DNA of 64,000 nt from JAWSVE01 sp050789445 (GTDB lineage Bacteria; Pseudomonadota; Gammaproteobacteria; Pseudomonadales; Cellvibrionaceae). Shown piece by piece: positions 50,891 to 60,703 of this stretch. The first letter of the stretch is position 1; every line of letters begins with the position of its first letter. The position numbers were made by a program, and so were the translations under genes. The DNA lies in contig JAILXR010000001.1 of NCBI GenBank assembly GCA_050789445.1, forward strand, positions 682,001 through 746,000. Reading direction: 5' to 3'. Under the pieces are notes generated by a model that was not told where the DNA came from, searched no databases, and saw only the letters and a list, made by a program, of their open reading frames with translations.

Positions 50891-51064
50891 TATATAATCG
50901 CCATTTTCTGATCGATCCCCATTTTTTGCCGCTTCATGAACGACAGCGGTGACTTGGGGACGCTCTACTTTCCACAGTTGTTTGAGTTCTGCCTGAAGTG
51001 TGTCTGCACCTTCGCGAGTGATGTAGTTTGATCCTCGTTGTTGAGGTGGTCTCCAGCGTCCCAT
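50891..51064 (-). pseudogene. greB: greB 5' fragment (host gene cut by the island)
   Basis: From ATG 51064 the minus strand encodes the first 58 residues of a GreB: MGRWRPPQQRGSNYITREG, then LKQLWKVERPQVTAVV and KNGDRSENGDYI. It then runs into island sequence and stops at 50855 after 11 foreign residues. The remaining part is at 9529-9870. The truncated product would lack the whole C-terminal RNA-polymerase-binding domain and half of the coiled coil. Confidence 0.9.
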
Positions 51065-51145
51065 AGTTTCTCGTCTTAAAGTCAAGTCGAACTGCGTTAA
51101 GTGAATTCGAATTAAAAATTATGATTGGATTCTTGTCGATGTACG

Positions 51146-53257
51146 TTATCGATGTGCATTGTCGATATGCTTTATGTTTATTGGCTTAATATCTTCTACA
51201 AGTGGAAAGTTAAACACTTTCGAATAAAAGTAAAGCTCCGACTCTAAGGCGTGCTGAATGTTTTTAGCTTGCCGAAATCCATGGCCTTCATCAGCAAAGG
51301 TTACATAAGCAACAGCAATTTTTTGCTTGTCCAATGCGCCAATCATGGCTTCCGCTTGGTTTGGCGGTACTACTTTATCTTTTAAGCCTTGCAAGAATAA
51401 AACAGGGCAGTTGAGTTGTTCAACAAAATTAATAGGCGATCTATCTTGATAGGTTTGTTTGTCAGCAGGATAGGGGCCTACCAATTGATCGAGGTAACGA
51501 CTTTCAAATTTATGCGTATCTGTAGCGAGAGTTTCTAAATCGCCAATACCATAAAGGCTGGTGCCTGCTTTAAAAACGTTGTGAAATGTGAGAGCTGATA
51601 AAACCGTATATCCACCAGCGCTACCACCTCGGATCGCTGTTTTCTCTGAGTCAATTTTATTTTCATTCGATAAATATTTCACGCAGTCGATTGTGTCTTG
51701 GACATCAACTATCCCCCACTGGTTTTTTAATCGATCGCGATAATGGCGCCCATAACCTGTACTTCCACCATAATTAACATCGGCAACTGCAAAACCGCGG
51801 CTCGTCCAGTATTGGATTTTTAAGTTTAATGAAGAGTGTGTTGCCGCTGTTGGTCCGCCGTGACAAAACACTAATAACGGTGGTTTTAACTTGCTTTTAT
51901 TTGAATCACTTTGAGATTGATAATCATTGTTTTTGGGTGGGTAGAAAAAAGCATGGCCGGTATCAGTAACAGATGTAGTGCTAGTTATGGGAAAAGAAAT
52001 TGATTCTGGGTGTGATAGGTATCCGTCATCAATAGATAATGATCCGGAGCGAGAAACAACAGAGATGGGGTTGATTGTATTATTTTTTTTATTGTTTTCA
52101 TAAAGAAATAAAGATTCAAAACTTTTACTGTTGGCACCTATAAATATTCCGCGCCCATTATGTGCGGATATATAACCGATATCGGTTGATTCAATCTTTA
52201 TATCTTCTTTGGTGTTGTGTTCATGATTCTCAGTGATGTGTATTTTAGCGAGAAGCCAAAATCCATTTTTAGTGTAAGTGGTTAGGATTGTTTTTGAATC
52301 TAAAAAATCAAACGTCTTTAGGCCGAACACCCATTGAGGAGTGGCATACTCGGCCTCGTCATCATACACAATTTTGATGTAATCTCGATCCTTGCTATAG
52401 GGATCATAGGCATAAATGTTCCACCAATTATTTTTGTCAGGCGAAAAATATAATGTGTTGTCAGGTGACCACGTTGGCTGAAAAATAGATTCGTTTTTCT
52501 CTCCCGCTACTTTTTTTATATTAGATAGTTTTCCTTCTTGGTTAATATCTGCTATCCAGCATGCTGTTTCATCCCATGGCATGTTTGGATGATTCCAACT
52601 TAACCAGGTAATTTTTTGCCCGTTAGGAGATACAGAAGGATTTGAATAAAAGTCTTCGCCGGACAAAATAATGTCAGGTGATGTTTCTCCATGATTTTTG
52701 TTGGGTGTTATGGCGACGATATAAGTATCGGGTTCTTTTGTACATTTTTTCTTATTTGTTGTTGGCGAGTGATCTTCGCATACCGCTAAAATTTTTTTAC
52801 GAATAGGGTCAAAAGCTAAATCACCAAAACGAATATTTTTATCTTCAGGAGTTAAGGCAAGAGGAGAAGGTAGTTTGCCATCCAAATCCACCTGTTGAGT
52901 ATCTATTGAATAGATTCGTTGATCATCAAATAAAACAAAGTAGATAATGCCGTCGTTTACACAATAGCTACCACCACCATATTCATTGACGCGTGATCGA
53001 GCATTTAATGGCGCAGGCAGTATGTCTTTTTTGTTGCCTTCGTTATCCAATTTAACAATACAGTTGCGGCCTTTTTCGAGTGGTCTTGATTCCAGCCAAT
53101 AAATATCCTTACCATCAAACTGAGGCTCAGATAGCCCGCTATTTGCTTTAGTGAGTAATGATGCAGTGATAGGGGATTTCCAGCTGCCATAAGCTGCATT
53201 TTTTGTTTTTGGGTTTTCTTGTGTGTCGCTTGAATGTGTAATATTTGTTTTATTCAT
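51146..53257 (-). CDS. Prolyl oligopeptidase-type serine peptidase (S9 family)
   Basis: A 703-residue cytoplasmic peptidase. The N-terminal 400 residues form a beta-propeller-like domain (ITWLSWNHPNMPWDETACWI, TYFSPDKNNWW-type blades). The C-terminal alpha/beta-hydrolase domain has the nucleophile in RGGSAGGYTVLSAL, an aspartate in GLKDKVVPPNQA and the histidine in FADEGHGFRQAKN. It resembles dipeptidyl/acylaminoacyl peptidases. It lies next to greB in the host backbone and is not part of the island. Confidence 0.9.
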   Translation of the reverse strand: MNKTNITHSSDTQENPKTKNAAYGSWKSPITASLLTKANSGLSEPQFDGKDIYWLESRPLEKGRNCIVKLDNEGNKKDILPAPLNARSRVNEYGGGSYCVNDGIIYFVLFDDQRIYSIDTQQVDLDGKLPSPLALTPEDKNIRFGDLAFDPIRKKILAVCEDHSPTTNKKKCTKEPDTYIVAITPNKNHGETSPDIILSGEDFYSNPSVSPNGQKITWLSWNHPNMPWDETACWIADINQEGKLSNIKKVAGEKNESIFQPTWSPDNTLYFSPDKNNWWNIYAYDPYSKDRDYIKIVYDDEAEYATPQWVFGLKTFDFLDSKTILTTYTKNGFWLLAKIHITENHEHNTKEDIKIESTDIGYISAHNGRGIFIGANSKSFESLFLYENNKKNNTINPISVVSRSGSLSIDDGYLSHPESISFPITSTTSVTDTGHAFFYPPKNNDYQSQSDSNKSKLKPPLLVFCHGGPTAATHSSLNLKIQYWTSRGFAVADVNYGGSTGYGRHYRDRLKNQWGIVDVQDTIDCVKYLSNENKIDSEKTAIRGGSAGGYTVLSALTFHNVFKAGTSLYGIGDLETLATDTHKFESRYLDQLVGPYPADKQTYQDRSPINFVEQLNCPVLFLQGLKDKVVPPNQAEAMIGALDKQKIAVAYVTFADEGHGFRQAKNIQHALESELYFYSKVFNFPLVEDIKPINIKHIDNAHR

Positions 53258-53482
53258 GTCAGTGATGTATTTTGCCTAAGCTTACTAAGAGTAGCTAATG
53301 GTTTGTTTTTTATAGGATAATCGTATCAGTGATTTCATTTTTTTAGCAGATGACCATTCGAATAATGAAATTCGTGAACCACTGCCTGCGATGAAGCTAG
53401 TAAACCATTATAGAATGGATACGTTAACTAAAATCATTATTTGATGTCAGTTTTGAATGCTAACGAATGTAGAGTATCGGTT

Positions 53483-54871
53483 ATGGCTTTAACAAAAGAA
53501 ATACTCAACGAGAAATTACAACATTTACCTGATACAACTCATTGGGTTGTTGGTTTGAGTGGTGGTGTAGATTCGGTTGTATTATTGCATGCTTTGTTGT
53601 CTTTAGATTTGCCTACACCGATTACAGCAGTTCATGTGAACCATGGTTTATCCAAAAACGCAAAAGACTGGCAAGCACATTGTGAAAAGATATGTCAGCA
53701 ATGGGGTGTTCGCTTGATCGTCGAAGAAGTTGATGTTGAAAACGAAGGCAAAGGAATTGAAGATGCCGCTCGACAAGTTCGCTATAACGTATTGTCGAAG
53801 CATATGAGTCAAGGCGATGTACTTTTATTAGGCCATCATCAAGACGATCAAGCAGAAACGTTGTTATTCCGTTTGATGCGCGGTGCTGGTCCTTATGGTT
53901 TAAGCGCTATGGATGAGTGCAGAGCGTTTTCGGATGGCTATATAGCACGACCTTTTTTGTCGATGAGCAAATCAGAATTAACAGACTACGCCGAAAAAAA
54001 TGATCTTCAATGGATGGAAGATGATAGTAATAAAGAAAATGAGTTTGACCGAAATTATTTACGCAATGAGGTGATGCCGTTATTAGAAGAGCGCTGGCCT
54101 AATTTTGCAAAACGTTGGCAGCAAACAGCCGTTGCTTGTCAGCAAGCGGATCAAATGAGCCATGATTTAAGTTTGCTGGATATGGACCGTTGTGATGAGC
54201 AACGAGAGCGCTGGGGTTACAGTTTATGTTTTGCTTCGTTAGCGTTGTTACCCCGTTATCGTCGGCACAACTTATTACGTAATTGGGTCCGTTCTCGTGG
54301 TTTTGCGATTATGGAGTTTAAACATTTGCTCGAAGCTGAAAAACAATTTTTCCAAGCTGCAGTCTCTGGGGCCGAGGTTGCTTGGAGTGGCACAGCGCTG
54401 CGATTATATTCAGATCGTTTGTTCTTAACAGGAATCAGTCGATTAGAATGGCCTAATGAATCTGTTCAGTGGTCCCCGAAAGATACAATTGGCTTGCCTG
54501 ATGGTTCTTTTTTAACATCCAAGCCAGCAGGAAAAGGTGTTGGATTAAAAACTAATAAGCAATACAAAGTCCGTTGGAGGGAAGGGGGGGAGCGTTGCCA
54601 GCCCGTTGAGCGAGCACACTCTCAAACTTTAAAGAAACTTCTTCAGGAGTATGGCTTGGAGCCATGGTTGCGAGACCGAGTCCCTCTTATATACTGTGGA
54701 GATGAGTTAGCTGCTGTTGGTGATCTTTGGGTTTGTAAGGGATTTGTTGCAGAATCTGAAGAGCTAGGGTGTACAGTGGGTTGGGACCTTTCGTCCATTT
54801 CTGATGATGTTGGAACAGAAAAAGAGATTTCAGGTAGTGATTCGCTAACAGGTAAAGCAATTCCAGCGTAA
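53483..54871 (+). CDS. tilS: tRNA(Ile)-lysidine synthase
   Basis: A 462-residue TilS, which converts C34 of the CAU-anticodon isoleucine tRNA to lysidine. The ATP-binding loop WVVGLSGGVDSVVLLHALL lies near the N-terminus, followed by VHVNHGLS and HHQDDQAETLLFRLMRG. The C-terminal substrate-binding domains end with the RWREGGERCQP element. ATG 53483 is preferred as it gives the usual N-terminus (MALTKEILNEKL); ATG 53441 would add 14 residues. It is the first gene of the conserved right-hand backbone. Confidence 0.94.
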   Translation: MALTKEILNEKLQHLPDTTHWVVGLSGGVDSVVLLHALLSLDLPTPITAVHVNHGLSKNAKDWQAHCEKICQQWGVRLIVEEVDVENEGKGIEDAARQVRYNVLSKHMSQGDVLLLGHHQDDQAETLLFRLMRGAGPYGLSAMDECRAFSDGYIARPFLSMSKSELTDYAEKNDLQWMEDDSNKENEFDRNYLRNEVMPLLEERWPNFAKRWQQTAVACQQADQMSHDLSLLDMDRCDEQRERWGYSLCFASLALLPRYRRHNLLRNWVRSRGFAIMEFKHLLEAEKQFFQAAVSGAEVAWSGTALRLYSDRLFLTGISRLEWPNESVQWSPKDTIGLPDGSFLTSKPAGKGVGLKTNKQYKVRWREGGERCQPVERAHSQTLKKLLQEYGLEPWLRDRVPLIYCGDELAAVGDLWVCKGFVAESEELGCTVGWDLSSISDDVGTEKEISGSDSLTGKAIPA

Positions 54872-54911
54872 CTCACACCCTATATTCCCATTTATCCACT
54901 TTCTTTGAGCG

Positions 54912-55137
54912 TTACAATTCACCCTTGAGTATCTCATGAGGTGGTATTTTCAATTGAGCTAAAATCCCCTTTCTGTTAATCTGGCGCCCCATCTCGATGA
55001 CGAATTTATTTGAGGGTTTAGCCGCCTTATCTTCCCACTTTTTGATCAAAGACTAATCAAAAACTTCGGCAGCTATTCAGAATGAAGCCCTCTAGTGATT
55101 TCTCTAAGTCCAGCCCAATCATCCGTTAGACGAATCT
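54912..55137 (-). pseudogene. Decayed gene remnant between tilS and pyrG
   Basis: In the 328-base gap, the minus strand reads protein-like text in two frames: RLTDDWAGLREITRGLHSE, then after a frame change and an in-frame TAG, LIKKWEDKAAKPSNKFVIEM and NRKGILAQLKIPPHEILKGE, ending at 54912. No family is recognised. The pyrG promoter must lie in the remaining bases. Confidence 0.42.
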
Positions 55138-55199
55138 AGCTTCGAAGCAATAGATTTTCTCCTGCGGTAATTATTAGTTTCATCTAGAAAAGGCCTTAA

Positions 55200-56831
55200 A
55201 TGACCAGATATATATTCGTAACCGGTGGAGTTGTTTCCTCTTTGGGCAAAGGTATTGCATCGGCTTCTCTTGGCGCTATCCTTGAATCGCGCGGCTTAAA
55301 AGTAACCATTTTAAAATTGGATCCCTATATTAATGTTGATCCTGGCACCATGAGTCCATTTCAACATGGTGAGGTGTTTGTTACTGAAGATGGTGCAGAA
55401 ACAGATTTGGATTTGGGGCATTACGAACGTTTTTTAAAAACACGTATGACGCGCCGAAATAATTTTACGACTGGCCGCGTATATGAAACTGTTCTACGAA
55501 AAGAACGTCGAGGAGATTATCTCGGCGGCACGGTTCAAGTCATTCCTCACATCACAGATGAAATAAAGCGCCGGATTATTGAAGGCGGAAAAGATTACGA
55601 TGTGGCGCTCGTTGAAATTGGTGGAACAGTAGGCGATATAGAGTCCCAACCATTTCTCGAAGCCGTTCGACAATTACGTGTTGAGCTTGGTCAAAAGCGC
55701 ACACAATTAATTCATCTCACACTCGTTCCTTACATCGCCACAGCGGGGGAAACAAAAACAAAACCTACACAGCATTCTGTAAAAGAATTACGTTCAATTG
55801 GTTTGCAGCCGGATGTTTTGTTGTGTCGATCTGAAATTGAAGTCGATGAAGATTCACGACGCAAAATTGCCTTGTTTACCAATGTCGCCTATGAAGCAGT
55901 TGTGCCACTATCTGATGCGAAAACAATTTTTTCAATCCCACGGTTATTACATGAATATAATTTAGATCAAATAATTTTAGAAAATTTTGGTTTAGAAGCA
56001 GAGCCAGCAGATTTAAGTGAATGGGATCGTGTTGCAGAAGCTAAATTAAATCCAACAAAAGAAGTTACCATCGCTATGGTTGGTAAATACATGGATTTGT
56101 TGGATGCTTATAAATCATTGAATGAAGCATTGGAGCATGCGGGTATTTTTAAGTTCACAAAAGTGAATCTTGTGCACATTAACGCTGAAGATATTGAAGA
56201 GCAGGGTATTGATCAATTGAAACGTGTTGATGGTATTTTAGTCCCAGGTGGATTTGGTGAGCGAGGACTTGAAGGTAAACTCATGACAGTGCGTTTTGCA
56301 CGAGAAAATGATATCCCTTATCTGGGTATTTGTTTAGGTATGCAAGTCGCTGTCATTGAATTTGCAAGAAATGTTGTTGGATTACCAAAAGCAAATAGCA
56401 CTGAGTTTGATAAAGGGACACCGAATCCTGTCATTGGTTTGATTACAGAATGGATTAGTGAAAGCGGTGATGTTATTTCTCGTGATGAATCTTCTGACCT
56501 GGGTGGCACTATGCGATTAGGTGCTCAGGAGTGCCGATTGGCTGCGGGTTCAAAAGTTCAAGAAATTTATGGTGAAGACAGTATTTCTGAACGACATCGT
56601 CATCGATATGAAGTGAACAATAATTATGTTGATCGCTTACAGCAAGCTGGTTTACGCATTGGTGGTTGGTCTACTGATGATGCGCTAGTTGAGGTTGTAG
56701 AACTGCCCGATCATCCTTGGTTTGTTGCCTGCCAATTCCATCCCGAGTTTACTTCTACCCCAAGAGATGGGCATCCGTTGTTTTCTAGCTTCATTGATGC
56801 GGCATTGACGCAATCAGAAAAAACAAAATAA
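55200..56831 (+). CDS. pyrG: CTP synthase
   Basis: A 543-residue enzyme making CTP from UTP, ATP and glutamine. The N-terminal synthetase domain shows FVTGGVVSSLGKGIASASLG and LDPYINVDPGTMSPFQHGEV. The C-terminal glutamine amidotransferase domain has the nucleophile cysteine in YLGICLGMQVAVIEF and the final histidine-glutamate in CQFHPEFTSTP. The length is typical. It is first of the pyrG-kdsA-eno-ftsB-ispDF run. Confidence 0.98.
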   Translation: MTRYIFVTGGVVSSLGKGIASASLGAILESRGLKVTILKLDPYINVDPGTMSPFQHGEVFVTEDGAETDLDLGHYERFLKTRMTRRNNFTTGRVYETVLRKERRGDYLGGTVQVIPHITDEIKRRIIEGGKDYDVALVEIGGTVGDIESQPFLEAVRQLRVELGQKRTQLIHLTLVPYIATAGETKTKPTQHSVKELRSIGLQPDVLLCRSEIEVDEDSRRKIALFTNVAYEAVVPLSDAKTIFSIPRLLHEYNLDQIILENFGLEAEPADLSEWDRVAEAKLNPTKEVTIAMVGKYMDLLDAYKSLNEALEHAGIFKFTKVNLVHINAEDIEEQGIDQLKRVDGILVPGGFGERGLEGKLMTVRFARENDIPYLGICLGMQVAVIEFARNVVGLPKANSTEFDKGTPNPVIGLITEWISESGDVISRDESSDLGGTMRLGAQECRLAAGSKVQEIYGEDSISERHRHRYEVNNNYVDRLQQAGLRIGGWSTDDALVEVVELPDHPWFVACQFHPEFTSTPRDGHPLFSSFIDAALTQSEKTK

Positions 56832-56895
56832 TATTGCCGAAAAAAATAAACGATTCAGTGAATGAATTAGAAATTAACAATCAGCGGATTAGCCT

Positions 56896-57747
56896 GTGAA
56901 TCAAAAACAGTTACAAATTGGAAATTTCAGTGTTGGTAATGATTTACCAATAGCGATATTAGGTGGAGTTAATGTACTTGAGTCAAAGGAGTTGGCTTTC
57001 ACAGTTGCTGAGAAATTTGTTGAAGTTTGCCAAAAACTTTCTCTACCCTATGTATTTAAAGCGTCGTTTGATAAGGCAAACAGATCTTCGATTCATTCCT
57101 TTCGTGGGCCTGGGTTAGATGAAGGTTTAAAGATATTGTCAGAAGTGAAAGAACAATTTTCTGTCCCACTGATTACTGATGTTCATGAGCCGGAACAAGC
57201 GAGATTGGCAGCAGAAATTTGTGACGTTATACAGTTGCCTGCATTTTTAGCGAGACAAACAGATTTGGTTGAGGCGATGGCAAAAACTGGAGCGGTTGTT
57301 AACATTAAAAAACCGCAATTTATCAGTCCCTCACAAATGGGAAACATTGTTGAAAAATTTTCTGAATGTGGCAATGACAAGGTTATGTTGTGCGAGAGAG
57401 GAAGTTGTTTTGGTTACGACAACTTAGTCGTCGATATGCTGGGCTTCCGAACGATGAAACAAGTGAGTCATGGCGCGCCTATTATTTTTGATGTTACTCA
57501 TGCACTACAATGTCGTGATCCGGGCGGTGCAGCTTCTGGTGGAAGAAGAGAGCAAACAGCTGAATTGGCAAGAGCTGCTATCGCGATTGGTGTTGCAGGT
57601 TTGTTTTTAGAAACTCATCCGAATCCAGATCAGGCAAAATGCGATGGGCCGAGTGCATTGCCTCTCGAAAAGCTTGAAGGTTTGCTATCACAAGTGAAAA
57701 CTGTTGATGATATGGTAAAGCAATTGCCAGTATTAGAGATCCAATAA
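56896..57747 (+). CDS. kdsA: 3-deoxy-8-phosphooctulonate synthase
   Basis: A 283-residue KdsA, condensing phosphoenolpyruvate with arabinose 5-phosphate for Kdo in lipopolysaccharide. Visible motifs are FKASFDKANRSSIHSFRGPG, TDVHEPEQA, NIKKPQFISPSQMGNI, CERGSCFGYDNLVVDM and the metal/substrate loop HALQCRDPGGAASGGRR. GTG 56896 is the start. It lies 64 bases after pyrG and 48 before eno. Confidence 0.97.
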   Translation: MNQKQLQIGNFSVGNDLPIAILGGVNVLESKELAFTVAEKFVEVCQKLSLPYVFKASFDKANRSSIHSFRGPGLDEGLKILSEVKEQFSVPLITDVHEPEQARLAAEICDVIQLPAFLARQTDLVEAMAKTGAVVNIKKPQFISPSQMGNIVEKFSECGNDKVMLCERGSCFGYDNLVVDMLGFRTMKQVSHGAPIIFDVTHALQCRDPGGAASGGRREQTAELARAAIAIGVAGLFLETHPNPDQAKCDGPSALPLEKLEGLLSQVKTVDDMVKQLPVLEIQ

Positions 57748-57795
57748 AAATTATTACCTAGTAAATTTTGTTTAAGTGTCAGTGGAGATTAAGTA

Positions 57796-59085
57796 ATGAC
57801 AAAGATTTTGGAAGTTAAAGCATTTGAAGTATTAGATAGTCGTGGCAACCCGACAGTCAATGCTGACGTAATTCTTGAAAGTGGTGTCGTTGGTTCAGCT
57901 TGCGCGCCATCGGGTGCATCTACAGGCTCACGTGAAGCACTCGAATTACGTGATGGTGACAAGTCACGCTATTTAGGCAAAGGTGTTTTAACTGCCGTTA
58001 ATAATATTAATACAACGATCAATACTTTGTTAAAAGGTAAAAATGTCAATGATCAGCGTGCTCTTGATAAAGCAATGATTGATGCTGATGGAACAGAAAA
58101 TAAAGCGAAGCTTGGTGCGAATGCGATCTTAGCCGTTTCACTTGCAGCTGCCAAAGCTGCTGCAGCCGATAAAAACATACCTTTGTATCAACACATTGCT
58201 GATATCAATGGAACACCAGGCAAGTACTCAATGCCTGTTCCAATGATGAATATTATTAACGGTGGAGAGCATGCTGATAATAATGTTGATATCCAAGAGT
58301 TTATGATTCAGCCAGTTAAAGCCCCTACTTTCGCAGAAGCATTGCGACAGGGCGCTGAAGTTTTTCATCAATTGAAAAAAGTATTGGGTGATGCAGGGTT
58401 GAGTACAGCGGTTGGTGATGAAGGTGGTTTTGCACCAAATCTTCCTTCAAACGAAGGTGCAATTACGGTTATTGCTGAAGCTATCGAAAAAGCTGGTTAC
58501 AAACTTGGCGATAATATTATGCTGGCTTTAGATTGCGCTGCTTCTGAGTTTTATAAAAATGGTCAATATGACTTGGCTGGTGAAGGAAAAATATTTTCTC
58601 CTGAAGGTTTTGCGGATTACCTAGCCGATCTTTCTAATAAATACCCAATTCTTTCTATCGAAGATGGCATGGATGAAAGTGATTGGGAAGGTTGGAAAAT
58701 TCTCACGGATAAAATTGGAGATAAAGTACAATTGGTTGGCGATGATTTATTTGTAACAAATACAAAAATTCTAAAAAGAGGCATCGATGAAAAAATCGGT
58801 AACTCTATTTTAATCAAATTTAATCAAATCGGTTCTCTTAGTGAAACACTTGATGCCATTAAAATGGCACAAGATGCCGGTTTCACTGCTGTTATTTCTC
58901 ATCGCTCAGGAGAGACCGAAGATACAACCATTGCAGATTTAGCCGTTGCAACATCTGCGGGTCAAATTAAAACGGGATCTTTATGTCGTTCAGACCGTGT
59001 TGCAAAATATAATCGTCTTCTACGCATTGAGGCTGAGCTGGGTGATCTTGCACCTTACCGCGGCATTGCTGAGTTCAAGGCATAA
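57796..59085 (+). CDS. eno: Enolase
   Basis: A 429-residue enolase converting 2-phosphoglycerate to phosphoenolpyruvate. Motifs are EVLDSRGNPTVNADV, SGASTGSREALELRDGD, the metal-binding acidic residues in LALDCAASEF, SIEDGMDESDWEGW and VGDDLFVTN, and the signature SHRSGETEDTTIADLAV. It also docks on RNase E in many gammaproteobacteria. It is followed by ftsB after 6 bases. Confidence 0.98.
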   Translation: MTKILEVKAFEVLDSRGNPTVNADVILESGVVGSACAPSGASTGSREALELRDGDKSRYLGKGVLTAVNNINTTINTLLKGKNVNDQRALDKAMIDADGTENKAKLGANAILAVSLAAAKAAAADKNIPLYQHIADINGTPGKYSMPVPMMNIINGGEHADNNVDIQEFMIQPVKAPTFAEALRQGAEVFHQLKKVLGDAGLSTAVGDEGGFAPNLPSNEGAITVIAEAIEKAGYKLGDNIMLALDCAASEFYKNGQYDLAGEGKIFSPEGFADYLADLSNKYPILSIEDGMDESDWEGWKILTDKIGDKVQLVGDDLFVTNTKILKRGIDEKIGNSILIKFNQIGSLSETLDAIKMAQDAGFTAVISHRSGETEDTTIADLAVATSAGQIKTGSLCRSDRVAKYNRLLRIEAELGDLAPYRGIAEFKA

Positions 59086-59091
59086 GAAAAA

Positions 59092-59397
59092 ATGAAATGG
59101 TTTGTTGCTGCCCTGCTTATAGTTATCGCTTATCTGCAATATCGCTTGTGGATAGGTGAGGGCAGTATCGCCGAAGTTGTTAGTCTGCAAAATAAGATCA
59201 CTGTTCAACAAAATGAAATTTCCGAGCTAGAAGAACGTAATCGAGTATTAGGTTTGGAAGTCACGGAATTAAAAACCGGCGTAAAAACCATAGAGGAGCG
59301 TGCTAGAACAGAAATGGGCATGATAAAAAAAGGTGAAACTTTTTATATTGTTGTCGATGAAGAAGATCTTCCTCCTGAATCAAAAAAATCCAAATGA
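59092..59397 (+). CDS. ftsB: Cell division protein FtsB
   Basis: A 101-residue bitopic membrane protein with a short N-terminal helix (about 2-18, MKWFVAALLIVIAYLQYRLW), a coiled coil (about 30-65, rich in QNEISELEERNRV) and the conserved EERARTEMGMIKKGETFY. It belongs to the FtsQLB divisome complex. Its stop overlaps the ispD start by 4 bases (ATGA). Confidence 0.93.
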   Translation: MKWFVAALLIVIAYLQYRLWIGEGSIAEVVSLQNKITVQQNEISELEERNRVLGLEVTELKTGVKTIEERARTEMGMIKKGETFYIVVDEEDLPPESKKSK

Positions 59398-60143
59398 CAG
59401 CTGACTCTCGCTATTGGCTCATTATTCCAGCTGCTGGTATTGGCTCACGTCTAAATTCTGACACGCCAAAACAATACCTGTCTCTTGCAGGTAAAACTGT
59501 TCTTGAAAACACACTCGAATGTTTTTTATCTGACAATAGAATTGAAAAAATATTTGTTGCTCTACATCCAAATGATGATTATTGGGAGTTCCTTTCAGTT
59601 AATCGACATCCAAAAATCGAAACTATTGAGGGCGGGACGGATCGCCATCTATCCGTGTTTAATGCGTTAAAAGTATTAAAAGACATAGCGAATAATGATG
59701 ACTTTGTTCTTGTGCATGATGCAGCGAGACCTTGTATCACTACATCCGATATTGATCAGTTAATTGAAGAAACTAAAGAGCATTCTGTTGGCGGTTTGCT
59801 TGGAATTCCTGTCACGGATACTTTGAAGCATATTGATTTTGAAAGCTTTGATGGCGAAACTATAAGAAAATCGATACCAAGAGTTAAAAACACGATTAAT
59901 CGCGAAACCACATGGAAAGCTTATACCCCTCAAATATTTCGATTTCGTATTTTATACGATGCATTACGAACGTTGGTCAAAGCCGGTACTCCTGTTACCG
60001 ACGAATCTATGGCGGTTGAATATGCCGGCTATCAACCGATTATGGTTCAGGGACGGCGGGATAATATAAAAATTACAGTACCTGGTGATTTAGAAATGGC
60101 AGAAAAAATAATTGATAATCGCCGAAACGATTCTACAACGTAA
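59394..60143 (+). CDS. ispD: 2-C-methyl-D-erythritol 4-phosphate cytidylyltransferase
   Basis: A 249-residue enzyme of the MEP isoprenoid pathway. Signatures are IIPAAGIGSRLNSDTPKQYL (CTP binding), VLVHDAARPCIT and the GIPVTDTLKHI loop, with TPQIFR and DESMAVEYAG toward the end. It overlaps ftsB by 4 bases and is followed by ispF. Confidence 0.96.
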   Translation: MTADSRYWLIIPAAGIGSRLNSDTPKQYLSLAGKTVLENTLECFLSDNRIEKIFVALHPNDDYWEFLSVNRHPKIETIEGGTDRHLSVFNALKVLKDIANNDDFVLVHDAARPCITTSDIDQLIEETKEHSVGGLLGIPVTDTLKHIDFESFDGETIRKSIPRVKNTINRETTWKAYTPQIFRFRILYDALRTLVKAGTPVTDESMAVEYAGYQPIMVQGRRDNIKITVPGDLEMAEKIIDNRRNDSTT

Positions 60144-60181
60144 ATACGGCAAAAAATGTTTTATACATTTTGGAAATTGAA

Positions 60182-60655
60182 ATGCGGATAGGTCAAGGTT
60201 TTGATGTTCATAAATTCGGTGATGGCGACAAGATTATTCTTGGTGGCGTTGTTATTCCTTATTCTAAAGGGTTGATAGCTCACTCCGATGGTGATGTATT
60301 ATTACATTCCTTGTGTGATGCTTTACTCGGTGCTGCTGGATTGGGAGATATAGGTCAGCATTTTCCTGATAGTGATCCTCAATATAAAAACGCTGATAGT
60401 CGATCTTTGTTGCGAATGGTTGTTGCAAAAATTCATTCGCAAGGCTGGGAAGTGGTAAACTGTGACAATACAATTATTGCTCAGCGTCCTCGTATGATAA
60501 GTTACATTCCGGATATGGAGCGAAACATTGCACAAGATCTTTCAATCGAACTTTGCGATGCAAATGTTAAAGCTACCACGACAGAGCTGCTGGGCTTTAC
60601 AGGTAGAGAAGAGGGTATCGCCACTCAATCTATTGTGTTATTAAAAAAGAAATAG
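60182..60655 (+). CDS. ispF: 2-C-methyl-D-erythritol 2,4-cyclodiphosphate synthase
   Basis: A 157-residue MEP-pathway enzyme. Metal-binding residues are visible in MRIGQGFDVHKFGDG and in AHSDGDVLLHSLCDALLGAA; DIGQHFPDSD and the C-terminal TTTELLGFTGREEGIA complete the family pattern. ATG 60182 gives the standard N-terminus; an ATG at 60170 adds four residues. Confidence 0.96.
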   Translation: MRIGQGFDVHKFGDGDKIILGGVVIPYSKGLIAHSDGDVLLHSLCDALLGAAGLGDIGQHFPDSDPQYKNADSRSLLRMVVAKIHSQGWEVVNCDNTIIAQRPRMISYIPDMERNIAQDLSIELCDANVKATTTELLGFTGREEGIATQSIVLLKKK

Positions 60656-60703
60656 CACGCCTACATTCTAATTCGTCTTTTCTTATTTATTTTGTGATAA
60701 CTG

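Noticed and set aside
9881..50899. The 9-base direct repeat TATATAATC at both island ends as the exact attachment duplication
   Set aside because: Joining at this repeat would leave extra bases and break the greB frame. The frame is restored only by a crossover a few bases away, so the repeat is probably incidental or part of a recombinase site.
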